Part shown: one piece after another, positions 29,225 through 37,370 of the stretch
Layout: each line of letters starts with the position of its first letter
Numbering within the stretch: position 1 is the stretch's first letter
From: UBA5793 sp040255465
Lineage (GTDB): Bacteria; Planctomycetota; Phycisphaerae; Phycisphaerales; UBA5793
Reading direction: 5' to 3'
DNA: 64,000 nt
Assembly (NCBI GenBank): GCA_040255465.1
Contig: JBDZVA010000001.1
Location: 806,001 to 870,000, forward strand
Position numbers and translations under genes: made by a program
Notes under the pieces: generated by a model
The model's input: only the letters and a program-made list of their open reading frames with translations
Databases searched by the model: none
Told to the model about the DNA's origin: nothing

Positions 29225-30058
29225 ATGAACTCGAATCAGGTGACCCCCCGACATCGCATCGGCGTCGTGAGCTACGTGAACACCGTTCCGCTGATCGATG
29301 GCCTCGATGCTCTGCAGGATGTGCAGCTCGTTCCGGCTGTGCCCAGCAGCCTCATCCGCCTGCTCCTTTCAGGTGATGTTGAAGTCGCATTGTGCTCAAT
29401 CGTCGACTACCAGATGGCGCCTGAACCGCTCAAGATCGTGCCCGCCGGACTGCTTGGCTGCAACGGCTCGACGATGACCGTCCGGCTCTTCAGCCAGGTG
29501 CCGATCGATCGCATCCGCCGAATCTACTGCGACACCGACAGCCATACTTCCGTGATGCTGCTTCGCGTTCTGCTCCACGAACGACACAAGATCCGCCCGG
29601 AACTTACTGACTTCGATGCGCGCACCCATCGAGCCGGGGAAGGCGACGAAGTGCAGTGGCCGGAGGCGATGCTGCTGATTGGCGATAAGGTCGTGACAGA
29701 TTCAACGCCCGCCATCCGCTATCCCTACCAGCTCGATCTCGGCGCGGAGTGGAAAGAACTGACTGGGCTGCCGTTCGTCTTCGCCGCCTGGTTGGCGCGG
29801 CGTGAAACAGACGCCGCGACCGTTGGCGCGGTGCTCGACCATCAACGCCGCCACAACAAGGAGCGACTCGAACACATTCTCCGCTCCCGGGCGGTCGCGC
29901 ACGGCTGGCCCATCGACCTCGCTCGTTCCTATCTGCGAGACATGCTGCGTTTTGACTGGACGGACGACATGGTGCGCGGCGTCGAGCGGTTCTTTGCGCT
30001 GGCGCATTCGATGGGCCTGATCACGGAGAATCGCCCGCTCGTTTTTGATCAACTGTAA
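29225..30058 (+). CDS. mqnA: Chorismate dehydratase of the futalosine menaquinone pathway
   Basis: MqnA converts chorismate to 3-enolpyruvyl-benzoate, the first dedicated step of the futalosine route to menaquinone. 277 aa, typical for MqnA. The family segments RIGVVSYVNTVPLIDGL at the N-terminus, LLSGDVEVALCSIVDYQ near 50-65, YCDTDSHTSVMLLRVLL near 100 (the family's D/SRTS-like segment), and AMLLIGDKVVT near 143 are visible, in a periplasmic-binding-protein fold without a signal peptide. Other mqn genes are not in the window. Followed at 34 nt by the sigma-like gene. Confidence 0.93.
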   Translation: MNSNQVTPRHRIGVVSYVNTVPLIDGLDALQDVQLVPAVPSSLIRLLLSGDVEVALCSIVDYQMAPEPLKIVPAGLLGCNGSTMTVRLFSQVPIDRIRRIYCDTDSHTSVMLLRVLLHERHKIRPELTDFDARTHRAGEGDEVQWPEAMLLIGDKVVTDSTPAIRYPYQLDLGAEWKELTGLPFVFAAWLARRETDAATVGAVLDHQRRHNKERLEHILRSRAVAHGWPIDLARSYLRDMLRFDWTDDMVRGVERFFALAHSMGLITENRPLVFDQL

Positions 30059-30092
30059 AGCCGGCTTGCCGCCCAGCGAGCCCCAACGCCTG

Positions 30093-31763
30093 ATGGCCCG
30101 ACCTCCCCGTTTCACCATCTCCGCCCTCGCCGACCTGCTCCACGAGTTGCGCTACGCGCCGCCTGAGACGCTTTCGCGCCAGATGCGGGCCGCCGAGAAA
30201 CTGCTGACGGAGATCGAGACTGACCGCAATTATCCCGAGGATTACATCCGCTACCGGATCACCGGCTATCGGGGCGAGCAGGGCGGTGGAGCGGTCTTTG
30301 TCGGCTCGGCGCTCCTGGGAGACGTAGCCAAGTTCGTCGAGCGCCTCAGTGCGTCTCTGGGCTGGCCGGTGGAGCAGTATGCGCCACGCAAAGCACTGTT
30401 GCCCGACGAGGTGGCGCGCCGCCTCAATGTGAGCACCGTCACGCTCCACCGCTACCGCAAGGAAGGGCTCGTGGCGCACCAGGCCGTTCTTGAGGGAGGC
30501 CGGTTGCGGCTCGTCTACTTTGAAGACGCGCTCGAGCGATTCACGCGAAAGCACAAGGGGCAGGTGTCACACGCCGCCCGGTTCACTCGCATCGACGCCG
30601 CCACGCGCGAACGGATCATTCGCCGTGCCCGTCGCTATTCCCACACGCTCGATCTCTCACTGAACGAGTCTGCCAAGCGTCTGGCGGCGCGGTTCAATCG
30701 CAGCCACGAGGGCATCCGCCGACTGCTCAAGCAGCACGATCGGCAGCACCCGGAGGCGGCCATCTTCACCGACGCCGGTCCTTTGACTGATCGACAGCGC
30801 CGCCTGGTGCTTCGCGCCCATGATCGGGCCCTGCCCGCCTCATCACTGGCAACGCGATTGGGAAAGTCGGTGAACACCATTTACCGCACGGCATTGGATC
30901 AGCGCGCAGCGCGGCTGCGCGGTTGGGACATGCCCGCGGTCGAGTTGCCTACCTTTCGACTGCCCGGCGCCGAGCAGGTCATCCTGACCAATCCTGCCGT
31001 GGCGGCGGGGCTGCCGATCAACCTTAATACAGGCGGCGACTTCGCCAGGTGGATCAGCGAGGCGGCGCAACTTCAGACGCCGGGCGAGGTGGAGGAGACG
31101 CAGTGCGTGGCAGCCTTGCACTATCTTCTGTGGACGGCGCGCAGCACGACCGCTCAGCTTGATCGACATCAGCCTCGAGCCCTGGAAATCGACCTTGTCG
31201 AGACCAGACTGCGCTGGGCGACGCGCCTGAAGGCCAAGCTTCTCGCGGGTCTGCGCGCCAGCCTGATCTCGACGATCGAGATTCACATGGGCCGCAAACT
31301 CGAACAATCCCCGTCGGCGGAGATCGAAAGTGCCTATCGGCTCATCACCGCTGCGGGCGCCCGAGCCATTGAGGTCTTTGACCCGTCCCGGCAGGGGAGA
31401 CTTGTGCAGGTTGCGATCCACACGCTCAGGAGCGACCTCGCCCGCCGCGCAACTCCCGCCGTGCCGGCACTGGCGGCCCGGGCAAAGCACGACCAGCGAA
31501 GCATCATCCTGATGGATCTCCCCTCGATGCTCTTTCCCTGGCGACAGACGCTGGAGTTGCGGGCCGGCGCTGTGGATCTCGCGGACTCACTGAGCGAAGA
31601 AGCAAGAATGCTGCTTGGCGCGCGCTTCGGATGGGCCGGCCGAGCACCGCAGACTCAGGTCGACCTTGCGGCGTCGCTCGGCCGTCCGGTGCACCGGATC
31701 GCCGCCGCCGAACAGCTTGCCCGCCGCCACATCGCGCAACTCCTGCGCTCGTCGATCCACTGA
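30093..31763 (+). CDS. Divergent sigma-70-like protein with N-terminal HTH modules
   Basis: 556 aa, start ATG 30093. Residues 102-150 form a MerR/excisionase-like helix-turn-helix (LLPDEVARRLNVSTVTLHRY, then YFEDALERF). A second helical region (about 170-290) has two more HTH-like stretches (LNESAKRLAARFNRSHEGIR, LPASSLATRLGKSVNTIY). The C-terminal half resembles a sigma factor: region 1.2-like (FARWISEAAQLQTPGEVEE), region 2-like AIEVFDPSRQGRLVQVAIHT near 424-443 (compare AVEKFDPSRGFRFSTYA of housekeeping sigma), and region 4-like LSEEARMLLGARFGWAG then LAASLGRPVHRIAAAEQLAR near 499-545. A key aromatic melting motif of region 2.3 is weak. It may be an alternative or degenerate sigma, or an anti-promoter factor. 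It precedes the flagellar operon. Confidence 0.7.
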   Translation: MARPPRFTISALADLLHELRYAPPETLSRQMRAAEKLLTEIETDRNYPEDYIRYRITGYRGEQGGGAVFVGSALLGDVAKFVERLSASLGWPVEQYAPRKALLPDEVARRLNVSTVTLHRYRKEGLVAHQAVLEGGRLRLVYFEDALERFTRKHKGQVSHAARFTRIDAATRERIIRRARRYSHTLDLSLNESAKRLAARFNRSHEGIRRLLKQHDRQHPEAAIFTDAGPLTDRQRRLVLRAHDRALPASSLATRLGKSVNTIYRTALDQRAARLRGWDMPAVELPTFRLPGAEQVILTNPAVAAGLPINLNTGGDFARWISEAAQLQTPGEVEETQCVAALHYLLWTARSTTAQLDRHQPRALEIDLVETRLRWATRLKAKLLAGLRASLISTIEIHMGRKLEQSPSAEIESAYRLITAAGARAIEVFDPSRQGRLVQVAIHTLRSDLARRATPAVPALAARAKHDQRSIILMDLPSMLFPWRQTLELRAGAVDLADSLSEEARMLLGARFGWAGRAPQTQVDLAASLGRPVHRIAAAEQLARRHIAQLLRSSIH

Positions 31764-31880
31764 GGTTTGGTGGCTCGAGCGAACTGAGTTGACCCGATTC
31801 ATTGTGGCGGCAGGCACATCTTGCGCGTCGCCGCCCCGGGCGCGGGTGTTTTCAATCATCCGTCACGCGAACCAATCGAG

Positions 31881-31912
31881 TTGTAACTAGTTCATGTATA
31901 AGCATTTATACT
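31881..31912 (+). promoter_or_regulatory. AT-rich island with palindrome, likely promoter/operator of the flagellar operon
   Basis: Inside GC-rich DNA this stretch is strongly AT-rich. It holds the inverted repeat GTATAA-GCAT-TTATAC (31896-31911), with TATACT (31907-31912) as a good -10 match. The best -35 (TTGTAA at 31881) is 20 nt away, too far for a standard sigma-70 promoter. Start of transcription here would give about 80 nt of leader before the 87-aa gene. Confidence 0.4.
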
Positions 31913-31996
31913 CGTAACTCATTCGGGCGTGATTCAGCGGCACGCCACTTGCTTTGCGTTGCGGGCAACGACAAGGCAGGCAAGGAGTGCCGCATC

Positions 31997-32260
31997 ATGC
32001 TCGTGGATCGCACGGAGGCGATGGAAAATGGGCGCCGGGGGACCGGACGAGTTGGCCGCTCTGGCGTGGCGGGACTCGTGCTTGGCGGCGCGCCCGCATT
32101 GGGTGAAGAAGCGCGGTCGCCAGAAGACCTGGCCGGGCGAATCAGCCGGCTCGCGTCGATGGCGGCTGTCCTGCACATGGCGCATGCTGCCGCGTCGCAG
32201 CGTGTCGATTCGGAATCCTGCGGCGATGCTCCTGTGCACCGCATGGAGGTCGCACCATGA
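31997..32260 (+). CDS. Small conserved-context protein coupled to flgF (novel)
   Basis: 87 aa, starting MLVDRTEAMENGRRG. AAGGAG lies 9 nt before the ATG, and the TGA stop overlaps the flgF ATG (ATGA). Ribosome site, in-frame length and overlap argue strongly for a real gene, although a longer reading frame from 31802 exists. The protein is basic and glycine-rich at the N-terminus, then SPEDLAGRISRLASMAAVLHMAHAAASQR forms an amphipathic helix. It has no membrane segment or known domain. Position as first gene of the rod/ring operon suggests a regulator, chaperone or rod-associated factor; nothing in the sequence decides. Confidence 0.6.
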   Translation: MLVDRTEAMENGRRGTGRVGRSGVAGLVLGGAPALGEEARSPEDLAGRISRLASMAAVLHMAHAAASQRVDSESCGDAPVHRMEVAP

Positions 32261-33036
32261 ACTACGGACTCTACACCGCTGCCTCGGGCATGATGGTGAA
32301 CATGTACCGGATCGACGTCATCGGCAACAACCTGGCCAACGCGAACACCACTGGATTCAAACCCGATGTCACCACGATTCGCTGGCGCGAGCCGGAGCGG
32401 ATCGAGAACCATGTCGCAAACATGCCCGCCAAGACCATGCTCGAACGTCTGGGTGGTGGTGTGCAACTCGCGCCGAACGCGACTCTCTTTACCGATGGCG
32501 ATCTCGAAGAAACGAGCAACCCACTCGATGTCGCGCTGCAGGGACAAGGCTTCTTCGAGTTTGCGACTGGCCGGGGTGAAGGTTACGAACGCATGCGATT
32601 CAGCCGCGACGGTCGCTTCACGATCAGTGGCGATGGCTACCTCGTTCACGCCGCCTCGGGGATGCGCGTTCTGGACCAGGGCGACAACCCCATCCGACTC
32701 GATGCGACCGGCAACGTCAAGATTCACCCGGACGGCACGGTCGAGCAGGCCGGGCAGCGCGTCGCCAAACTCGCCATCGTTATGCCCCCGGACATGAAAC
32801 TGCTTCGCAAGGCGGGCGGCAACATGTTCCTTCTCGACAACGTGTCGATGGAGAGTCTCCTGCCCGCAAAGGCAAGCGTGAAAGCCGGGTGGCTGGAGGG
32901 CAGCGCCGTCGACTCGATGTCCATGATGATGGAACTCTCGTCCGCCAACGGCGCCATCGCCGCCAACGCACGCATGATCCAAATGAACGATGCCCTGATG
33001 AACAGCGCGATTAATCGACTCGGCCGCGTGGCCTGA
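32257..33036 (+). CDS. flgF: Flagellar proximal rod protein FlgF
   Basis: 259 aa. Flagellar rod/hook signature at the N-terminus: MNYGLYTAASGMMVNMYRID then VIGNNLANANTTGFKP (residues 23-38). The C-terminus ends with the family helix (SMMMELSSANGAIAANARMI ... SAINRLGRV). FlgF is the last proximal rod subunit in the periplasm. Its size and its position next to flgG distinguish it from FlgG. It is exported by the flagellar type III system, so no signal peptide is expected. Overlaps the preceding 87-aa gene. Confidence 0.93.
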   Translation: MNYGLYTAASGMMVNMYRIDVIGNNLANANTTGFKPDVTTIRWREPERIENHVANMPAKTMLERLGGGVQLAPNATLFTDGDLEETSNPLDVALQGQGFFEFATGRGEGYERMRFSRDGRFTISGDGYLVHAASGMRVLDQGDNPIRLDATGNVKIHPDGTVEQAGQRVAKLAIVMPPDMKLLRKAGGNMFLLDNVSMESLLPAKASVKAGWLEGSAVDSMSMMMELSSANGAIAANARMIQMNDALMNSAINRLGRVA

Positions 33037-33066
33037 GCCATCCCGATCGCAGGAGAATGAGCCGCC

Positions 33067-33876
33067 ATGTCCGTAACCGCAATGCAATCCGCCGCAACCG
33101 GCCTGACCGCCCTGAACACCGAACTGGACGTCATTGCCAACAACCTGGCGAACTTGAACACGGCCGGTTTCAAGAGCAGCCGCGCCAACTTTCAGGACTT
33201 GCTCTACATCGAGAAAAAGCAGGCCGGCGTCGAGAACATCAACGGCGATCAGCGCCCGATGGGTCTGTACGTCGGCCTGGGCACCCAGGTCTCCGGCACG
33301 CAGAAGAGCTTCGAAGCCGGGGCGGCCGAGCAGACCGGCCGTGAACTCGACATCATGATCCAGGGCGGCGGCTTTCTTCAGGTCAAGATCGAAGATGACC
33401 GCGGCCGCGACGGCATCGGCTACACGCGGGCGGGCAATCTCAGCATCAACGGCCAGGGCGAACTCGTCCTCGCCACCGATCAGGGCCGCGTCCTGCAGCC
33501 GCCCATCACCATTCCCGAGGAAGCCGAGAGCATCTCGATCAGTTTCGATGGACAAGTCACCGTGGGTTTGCCAGGAGGTGATCAGTCCAACGTCGGCCAA
33601 CTTGAAATGGCGACGTTCATCAATCCACCCGGCCTCAAGGAAATCGGCGAAAACCTCTTCGTCGCCACTGAAGCGTCCGGCGATCCGATTACCGGTCCGC
33701 CCGGAGAGCAGAACCGCGGCGGCATCCGCCAGGGGTTCCTTGAAGGATCAAACGTCGAGCCGGTGCGCGAACTCGTTCACCTGATCAAGAGTCAACGGGC
33801 GTTCGAACTCAATGGCCAGGTCATCCGCGCCGCAGACGATGCACTCAAGCAAGTGAATCAACTTCATAGAGGGTAA
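33067..33876 (+). CDS. flgG: Flagellar distal rod protein FlgG
   Basis: 269 aa, close to the usual FlgG length. The start MSVTAMQSAATGLTALNTELDV is followed by IANNLANLNTAGFKSSRANF, and the C-terminus has GFLEGSNVEPVRELVHLIKSQRAFELNGQVI, the FlgG/FlgE family end. It forms the distal rod crossing the periplasm. The region between 60 and 100 contains KKQAGVENINGDQRPMGLYV, matching the FlgG-specific segment. The ribosome site AGGAG sits about 10 nt before ATG 33067. Co-transcribed with flgF and flgA. Confidence 0.95.
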   Translation: MSVTAMQSAATGLTALNTELDVIANNLANLNTAGFKSSRANFQDLLYIEKKQAGVENINGDQRPMGLYVGLGTQVSGTQKSFEAGAAEQTGRELDIMIQGGGFLQVKIEDDRGRDGIGYTRAGNLSINGQGELVLATDQGRVLQPPITIPEEAESISISFDGQVTVGLPGGDQSNVGQLEMATFINPPGLKEIGENLFVATEASGDPITGPPGEQNRGGIRQGFLEGSNVEPVRELVHLIKSQRAFELNGQVIRAADDALKQVNQLHRG

Positions 33877-33880
33877 GTGA

Positions 33881-34984
33881 ATGACGCCTGATCCCATGAA
33901 CATCCCCATACGTGCTCCGCATCGCCTTCTGATCGCCGTGCTCCTCGCAACGATTGGCCTTGCCGGCGCAGCCCACGCGCAGGATCGGATTGTGTTGCGA
34001 GGGTCGGTCCGTCTGGATGCCGGCCAGTTGACCGTGTCCCTCGCGGATGTCGCTGAGCTGCAAGGCGACGTCGCGCAGGCGCTGGGGGATCAGGTCGTCT
34101 TCGAGATCAGCACCCAGCCATCGCGGCCGGTGACGGTGAATCTTTCCCTCATTCGTCAGCGACTGGATGACTCCGGCGCGAATCTCGGGCTGCTGGCGCT
34201 CAGCGGTCGAGACTGCGTCATTCGCTGGCGTTCCGGCGAGACCCCCGGTGAAGCGCCCGTCAACGCGGGTCGCGCCCAGCCCACACCGGATGCCGCTCCG
34301 ACGTTCGCGAGCCAGTTTGTTCGCGAGAAATCGGTCCGCGGAATGGTGGCGGCGTACCTCTCGTCCATCATCCTGCACAGTGATCCATCCAATGTGCAAT
34401 TGACGTTTCGCTCCTCCGATCAGGAAGAACTGCAGCTCAGCACGGCGGGATATGAACTCGAGATCAAGCCGCTTGCCTCGAAGCTCTCTCCCACGATTCC
34501 GTTGCTCATCAACTTCTTTCAGGGTTCAACCGTGGTGCGCTCCATTCGGATCACGGTGGATGTGGCCGTGCGCCAGCGGGTTCTCGTCGTGCAGCGCTAC
34601 ACATCTCGCGGAGACATTCTCAATCCGGGCGATGTGGTGGAGGAAACGCGGATCGTCGAGCCGCAGATGTCCGCACCATTGCAGTATCTTGAGGATGTGC
34701 TCGGCATGGAAGTGCGAGGGCGGCTCGTTCCGGGGCAGGTCCTCCGTGAGGGCGACACCGTCTCCAGGATTGTCGTCACGCGGAACAGCGAAGTGACCAT
34801 TCGCGCCCGCCACGGCATGTTCGTGCTTCGCATGAGGGCCCGCGTGCTCGAAGATGGACGTGTCGGCGAGATGGTCCGCGTCCAGCGAATCACGGATCGC
34901 GTCCAACTGCTGGGCATGGTGGAGGCGGACGGCGAAATCAGCATCGATACCGGATATGTCGATGCAGGGAAGGACGCACGATGA
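33881..34984 (+). CDS. flgA: Flagellar P-ring assembly chaperone FlgA
   Basis: 367 aa, longer than most FlgA (about 220-230). An N-terminal signal peptide (RLLIAVLLATIGLAGAAHAQ) sends it to the periplasm, where FlgA aids FlgI ring assembly. The C-terminal half has the SAF-type domain: QRYTSRGDILNPGDVVEETR near 245, and RGRLVPGQVLREGDTVSRIV-like sequence near 280. The N-terminal 200 residues beyond the signal look like an extra beta-domain, as in FlgA of other planctomycete-like genomes (inference). GAGGG lies 7 nt before the ATG; the stop overlaps the flgH ATG. Confidence 0.88.
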   Translation: MTPDPMNIPIRAPHRLLIAVLLATIGLAGAAHAQDRIVLRGSVRLDAGQLTVSLADVAELQGDVAQALGDQVVFEISTQPSRPVTVNLSLIRQRLDDSGANLGLLALSGRDCVIRWRSGETPGEAPVNAGRAQPTPDAAPTFASQFVREKSVRGMVAAYLSSIILHSDPSNVQLTFRSSDQEELQLSTAGYELEIKPLASKLSPTIPLLINFFQGSTVVRSIRITVDVAVRQRVLVVQRYTSRGDILNPGDVVEETRIVEPQMSAPLQYLEDVLGMEVRGRLVPGQVLREGDTVSRIVVTRNSEVTIRARHGMFVLRMRARVLEDGRVGEMVRVQRITDRVQLLGMVEADGEISIDTGYVDAGKDAR

Positions 34985-35700
34985 AACTGAATCACCTTCG
35001 ATGCGCAGAAACCGTATTCGCGACTGGGGTCATTCTGATTGCGGCACAGGTGTGCGTTGCACAGAGCAGTTCAGTTCTGGCGCAGGCCAAGGCGAATCCC
35101 AAACCGCCTCCGGCTGCGGATACGGATCCGGCGTTGTCGCTGCAGGCGGTGGCCTGGTTCACGGTGCCTCAGCCGCAACCCGTCGTCTGGCGCAAGCACG
35201 ATCATGTTCAGATCATCATTCGCGAGACCAGCACGGCGCGCAGTTCGCAAGCCCTCGATACGAAGAAGGACTACGACATCCAGGGGGAGATCAAAGACTT
35301 CCCGCAGCTCACGTTCAACGACCTCATCAACGGCATTCTCAAAGCCAGCCAGAACGCCAATCCAGCCAAGCTCGATGTGAGCTATAAGAACGAGTTCAAG
35401 GGCGACGGCAAGTACTCGCGCACGGATGATCTGTCCGCTCGAGTGACCGCCGAAGTCATCGATGTCTGGCCCAACGGGCACCTCGTGCTCGAGGCGAGAA
35501 CGTTCGTTCAGACGGACCAGGAGACCTCGACAATCCTGCTCTCGGGTGTCTGCGATCCGCAACTGGTCTCGCCCGCCGGAACGATTCTCAGCAACCAGCT
35601 CTTCGATCTGCGCGTGATCAAGACACACGAGGGGCAACTCAAGAAGACCACCAAGAAAGGGCTGATCCCGCGCGTCCTTGAGACGATCTTTGCCTTCTGA
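34981..35700 (+). CDS. flgH: Flagellar L-ring protein FlgH
   Basis: 239 aa, coupled to flgA by ATGA. It forms the ring in the outer membrane, which implies a diderm envelope. The N-terminal signal is TVFATGVILIAAQVCVAQ; the residue before Cys is Val, which does not fit the usual lipobox, so lipidation is uncertain. The core shows the FlgH pattern VWRKHDHVQIIIRETSTARS near 70-89, followed by FNDLINGILK, SARVTAEVIDVWPNGHLVLE near 155, and SNQLFDLRVIKTHEGQLKK near the end. A non-lipidated FlgH would be unusual. Confidence 0.9.
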   Translation: MKLNHLRCAETVFATGVILIAAQVCVAQSSSVLAQAKANPKPPPAADTDPALSLQAVAWFTVPQPQPVVWRKHDHVQIIIRETSTARSSQALDTKKDYDIQGEIKDFPQLTFNDLINGILKASQNANPAKLDVSYKNEFKGDGKYSRTDDLSARVTAEVIDVWPNGHLVLEARTFVQTDQETSTILLSGVCDPQLVSPAGTILSNQLFDLRVIKTHEGQLKKTTKKGLIPRVLETIFAF

Positions 35701-35757
35701 AAGTGTCGGCAACACTGCGGAACGGTCAGTTGAATCGAGAAAGCCATGGAGTCAAGA

Positions 35758-36885
35758 ATGAAGCACCAAACCTCAAGCAAGACACTCTCCACCATGGCCT
35801 GCTGTGCAGCCGCCTGGATCATCTCCAGCGCAACGGGTGTGGCCATCGCCACGGATGTGCAAACGCTGGTGCGCGTCAAGGGGCTGGAGCACAACCAACT
35901 GACGGGCATGGGGCTCGTCGTCGGACTCAACGGCTCGGGTGACTCCGCTCGCCGCAGCGAATACCCCGCCAAGTTCCTCGCCGAGTTCTACCGCAACAAC
36001 GGAATGGGTGTGACCTCGCCCAGCGATCTCCAGTCTTCCGATAGCGTCGCCATTGTCAGCATCAGTTGTCTCCTGCCTGAGACCGGCGCCCGCGAGGGAG
36101 ATCGATTCGATGCGACGGTGTCCGTCCTGGGAAATGCCAAGAGCCTCAAGGGTGGCATCCTTGCGCAGAGCTTTGTCCGCTTCTCGAAATACTCAGATGT
36201 CGACGCCACCGTCTCCGGCCCGATCGACATCGATGCAACCAATCCCCGCGTCGGCGTCATTCGCGGCGGACTGCAGATGCTCAGTGATATTCGCGCCAAT
36301 GCGTTCGTCGAAGGCTCTCGCGAGGTCACGCTCGTGATCCGACCTCAATACGCGGGTTACCCCGTCGCGAACATGCTGGCGGATCAGATCACCCAGCAGC
36401 TCCAGGTTGGACCCTCCGGCGGCGAAGGTCGCGCCACGGTCCGTTCACCCAACGAAGTTGTGCTCACCATCAGCGACTGGGCGTGGGAGCGCCGCACCGC
36501 GACGCTCAACTACGTTCTGACCATGCAGATCGACACGAGTCTGCTCGAGTTGCCCGCTCGCGTGGTGATCAACCGTCGCGCCGGTGTGATCGCGTTGAAC
36601 GGAGACGTGCAGATCTCGCCTGTGGTGATTTCCGCCAAGGGGCTGTCGATCACCCGCATTACCCCGCCGCCTGTCGCTTCGCCAGCGGACCCGATCTTCT
36701 CCACCGAAGCGCAGGTCAAGCTCAGCACGGTTGATGATGGCCTGCCCACCACCAAGGCCAGGCTTTCGGACCTGTTTGACGCTCTGGACGCCCTGAAGGT
36801 CGATTTCGACACGCGAGTGGATGTGATCTACGAACTCAGGCGACTTGGCGCCCTGCACGCAGAACTGATTGACGCACCGCAATGA
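35758..36885 (+). CDS. flgI: Flagellar P-ring protein FlgI
   Basis: 375 aa from ATG 35758, selected because GGAG sits 6 nt before it (an ATG at 35746 lacks that). A signal peptide, ACCAAAWIISSATGVAIA, leads to the periplasm. Conserved FlgI sections follow: VRVKGLEHNQLTGMGLVVGL near 40-59, NNGMGVTSPSDLQSSDSVAI near 85-105, VLGNAKSLKGGILAQS, and ARVVINRRAGVIALNGDVQI near 265-284. It forms the ring around the rod at the peptidoglycan. Its stop overlaps the flgJ-like gene start. Confidence 0.94.
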   Translation: MKHQTSSKTLSTMACCAAAWIISSATGVAIATDVQTLVRVKGLEHNQLTGMGLVVGLNGSGDSARRSEYPAKFLAEFYRNNGMGVTSPSDLQSSDSVAIVSISCLLPETGAREGDRFDATVSVLGNAKSLKGGILAQSFVRFSKYSDVDATVSGPIDIDATNPRVGVIRGGLQMLSDIRANAFVEGSREVTLVIRPQYAGYPVANMLADQITQQLQVGPSGGEGRATVRSPNEVVLTISDWAWERRTATLNYVLTMQIDTSLLELPARVVINRRAGVIALNGDVQISPVVISAKGLSITRITPPPVASPADPIFSTEAQVKLSTVDDGLPTTKARLSDLFDALDALKVDFDTRVDVIYELRRLGALHAELIDAPQ

Positions 36886-37370
36886 CCACGGTTGACCCAT
36901 CACAATTCCGATCGCCTGCCGCGGGGTTTTTCGACTCGATCGACCTGACGCCGCGCACGAGTCCGCTGGAGCAGCAGGCCAGCCCGGGCGACGTCAATGC
37001 GACGCGGACGGTTGGCATCCAGGATTTCTCGCAACTCATCGGCCGGTTGATGAAGTCGAGTGAGACGCCGCAGCAGCGCGAAGCGAAGGCTTTCCGCAAC
37101 GTCGAAGAGCTCGTCGCCCAGACACTGGTTGTGCCCGTCCTCGAAAAACTCCGCGAGGATCCGCTTGAGAGCGGCCTGTTCAAGAAGTCTGAGGGAGAGA
37201 AAGCGCTGCGACCCATGATCGAGGCGGAAGTCGCCAAGGACATTGTGCACAACATGCGAACGGGACTTGTCGAGCAGGTGGCGCGCCGTTTGCTCAATCC
37301 GAAGGGTGTGACCGCCGACACGAGCGGACGGCGGCTGGATGTGGTGGAACGGAGACCGGACCATGCCTGA
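36882..37370 (+). CDS. flgJ: FlgJ-type rod-binding protein without muramidase domain
   Basis: 162 aa, overlapping flgI by 4 nt. It corresponds to the N-terminal half of FlgJ (rod-capping region): QREAKAFRNVEELVAQTLVV, PVLEKLREDPLESGLFKKSE, MIEAEVAKDIVHNMRTGLVE. The C-terminal glucosaminidase domain of enteric FlgJ is absent, as in several other phyla, so peptidoglycan cutting must be done by another enzyme. Assignment rests on operon position and the short family pattern, which is divergent. Confidence 0.72.
   Translation: MTTVDPSQFRSPAAGFFDSIDLTPRTSPLEQQASPGDVNATRTVGIQDFSQLIGRLMKSSETPQQREAKAFRNVEELVAQTLVVPVLEKLREDPLESGLFKKSEGEKALRPMIEAEVAKDIVHNMRTGLVEQVARRLLNPKGVTADTSGRRLDVVERRPDHA

Noticed and set aside
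31812..31825. Possible sigma-54 promoter AGGCACATCTTGCG
   Set aside because: The distance between GG and GC is 8 nt instead of the required 10.
31802..31996. Longer form of the small gene before flgF, starting at 31802
   Set aside because: The early part crosses the AT-rich promoter-like island and lacks a ribosome site; the ATG at 31997 has AAGGAG and is preferred.
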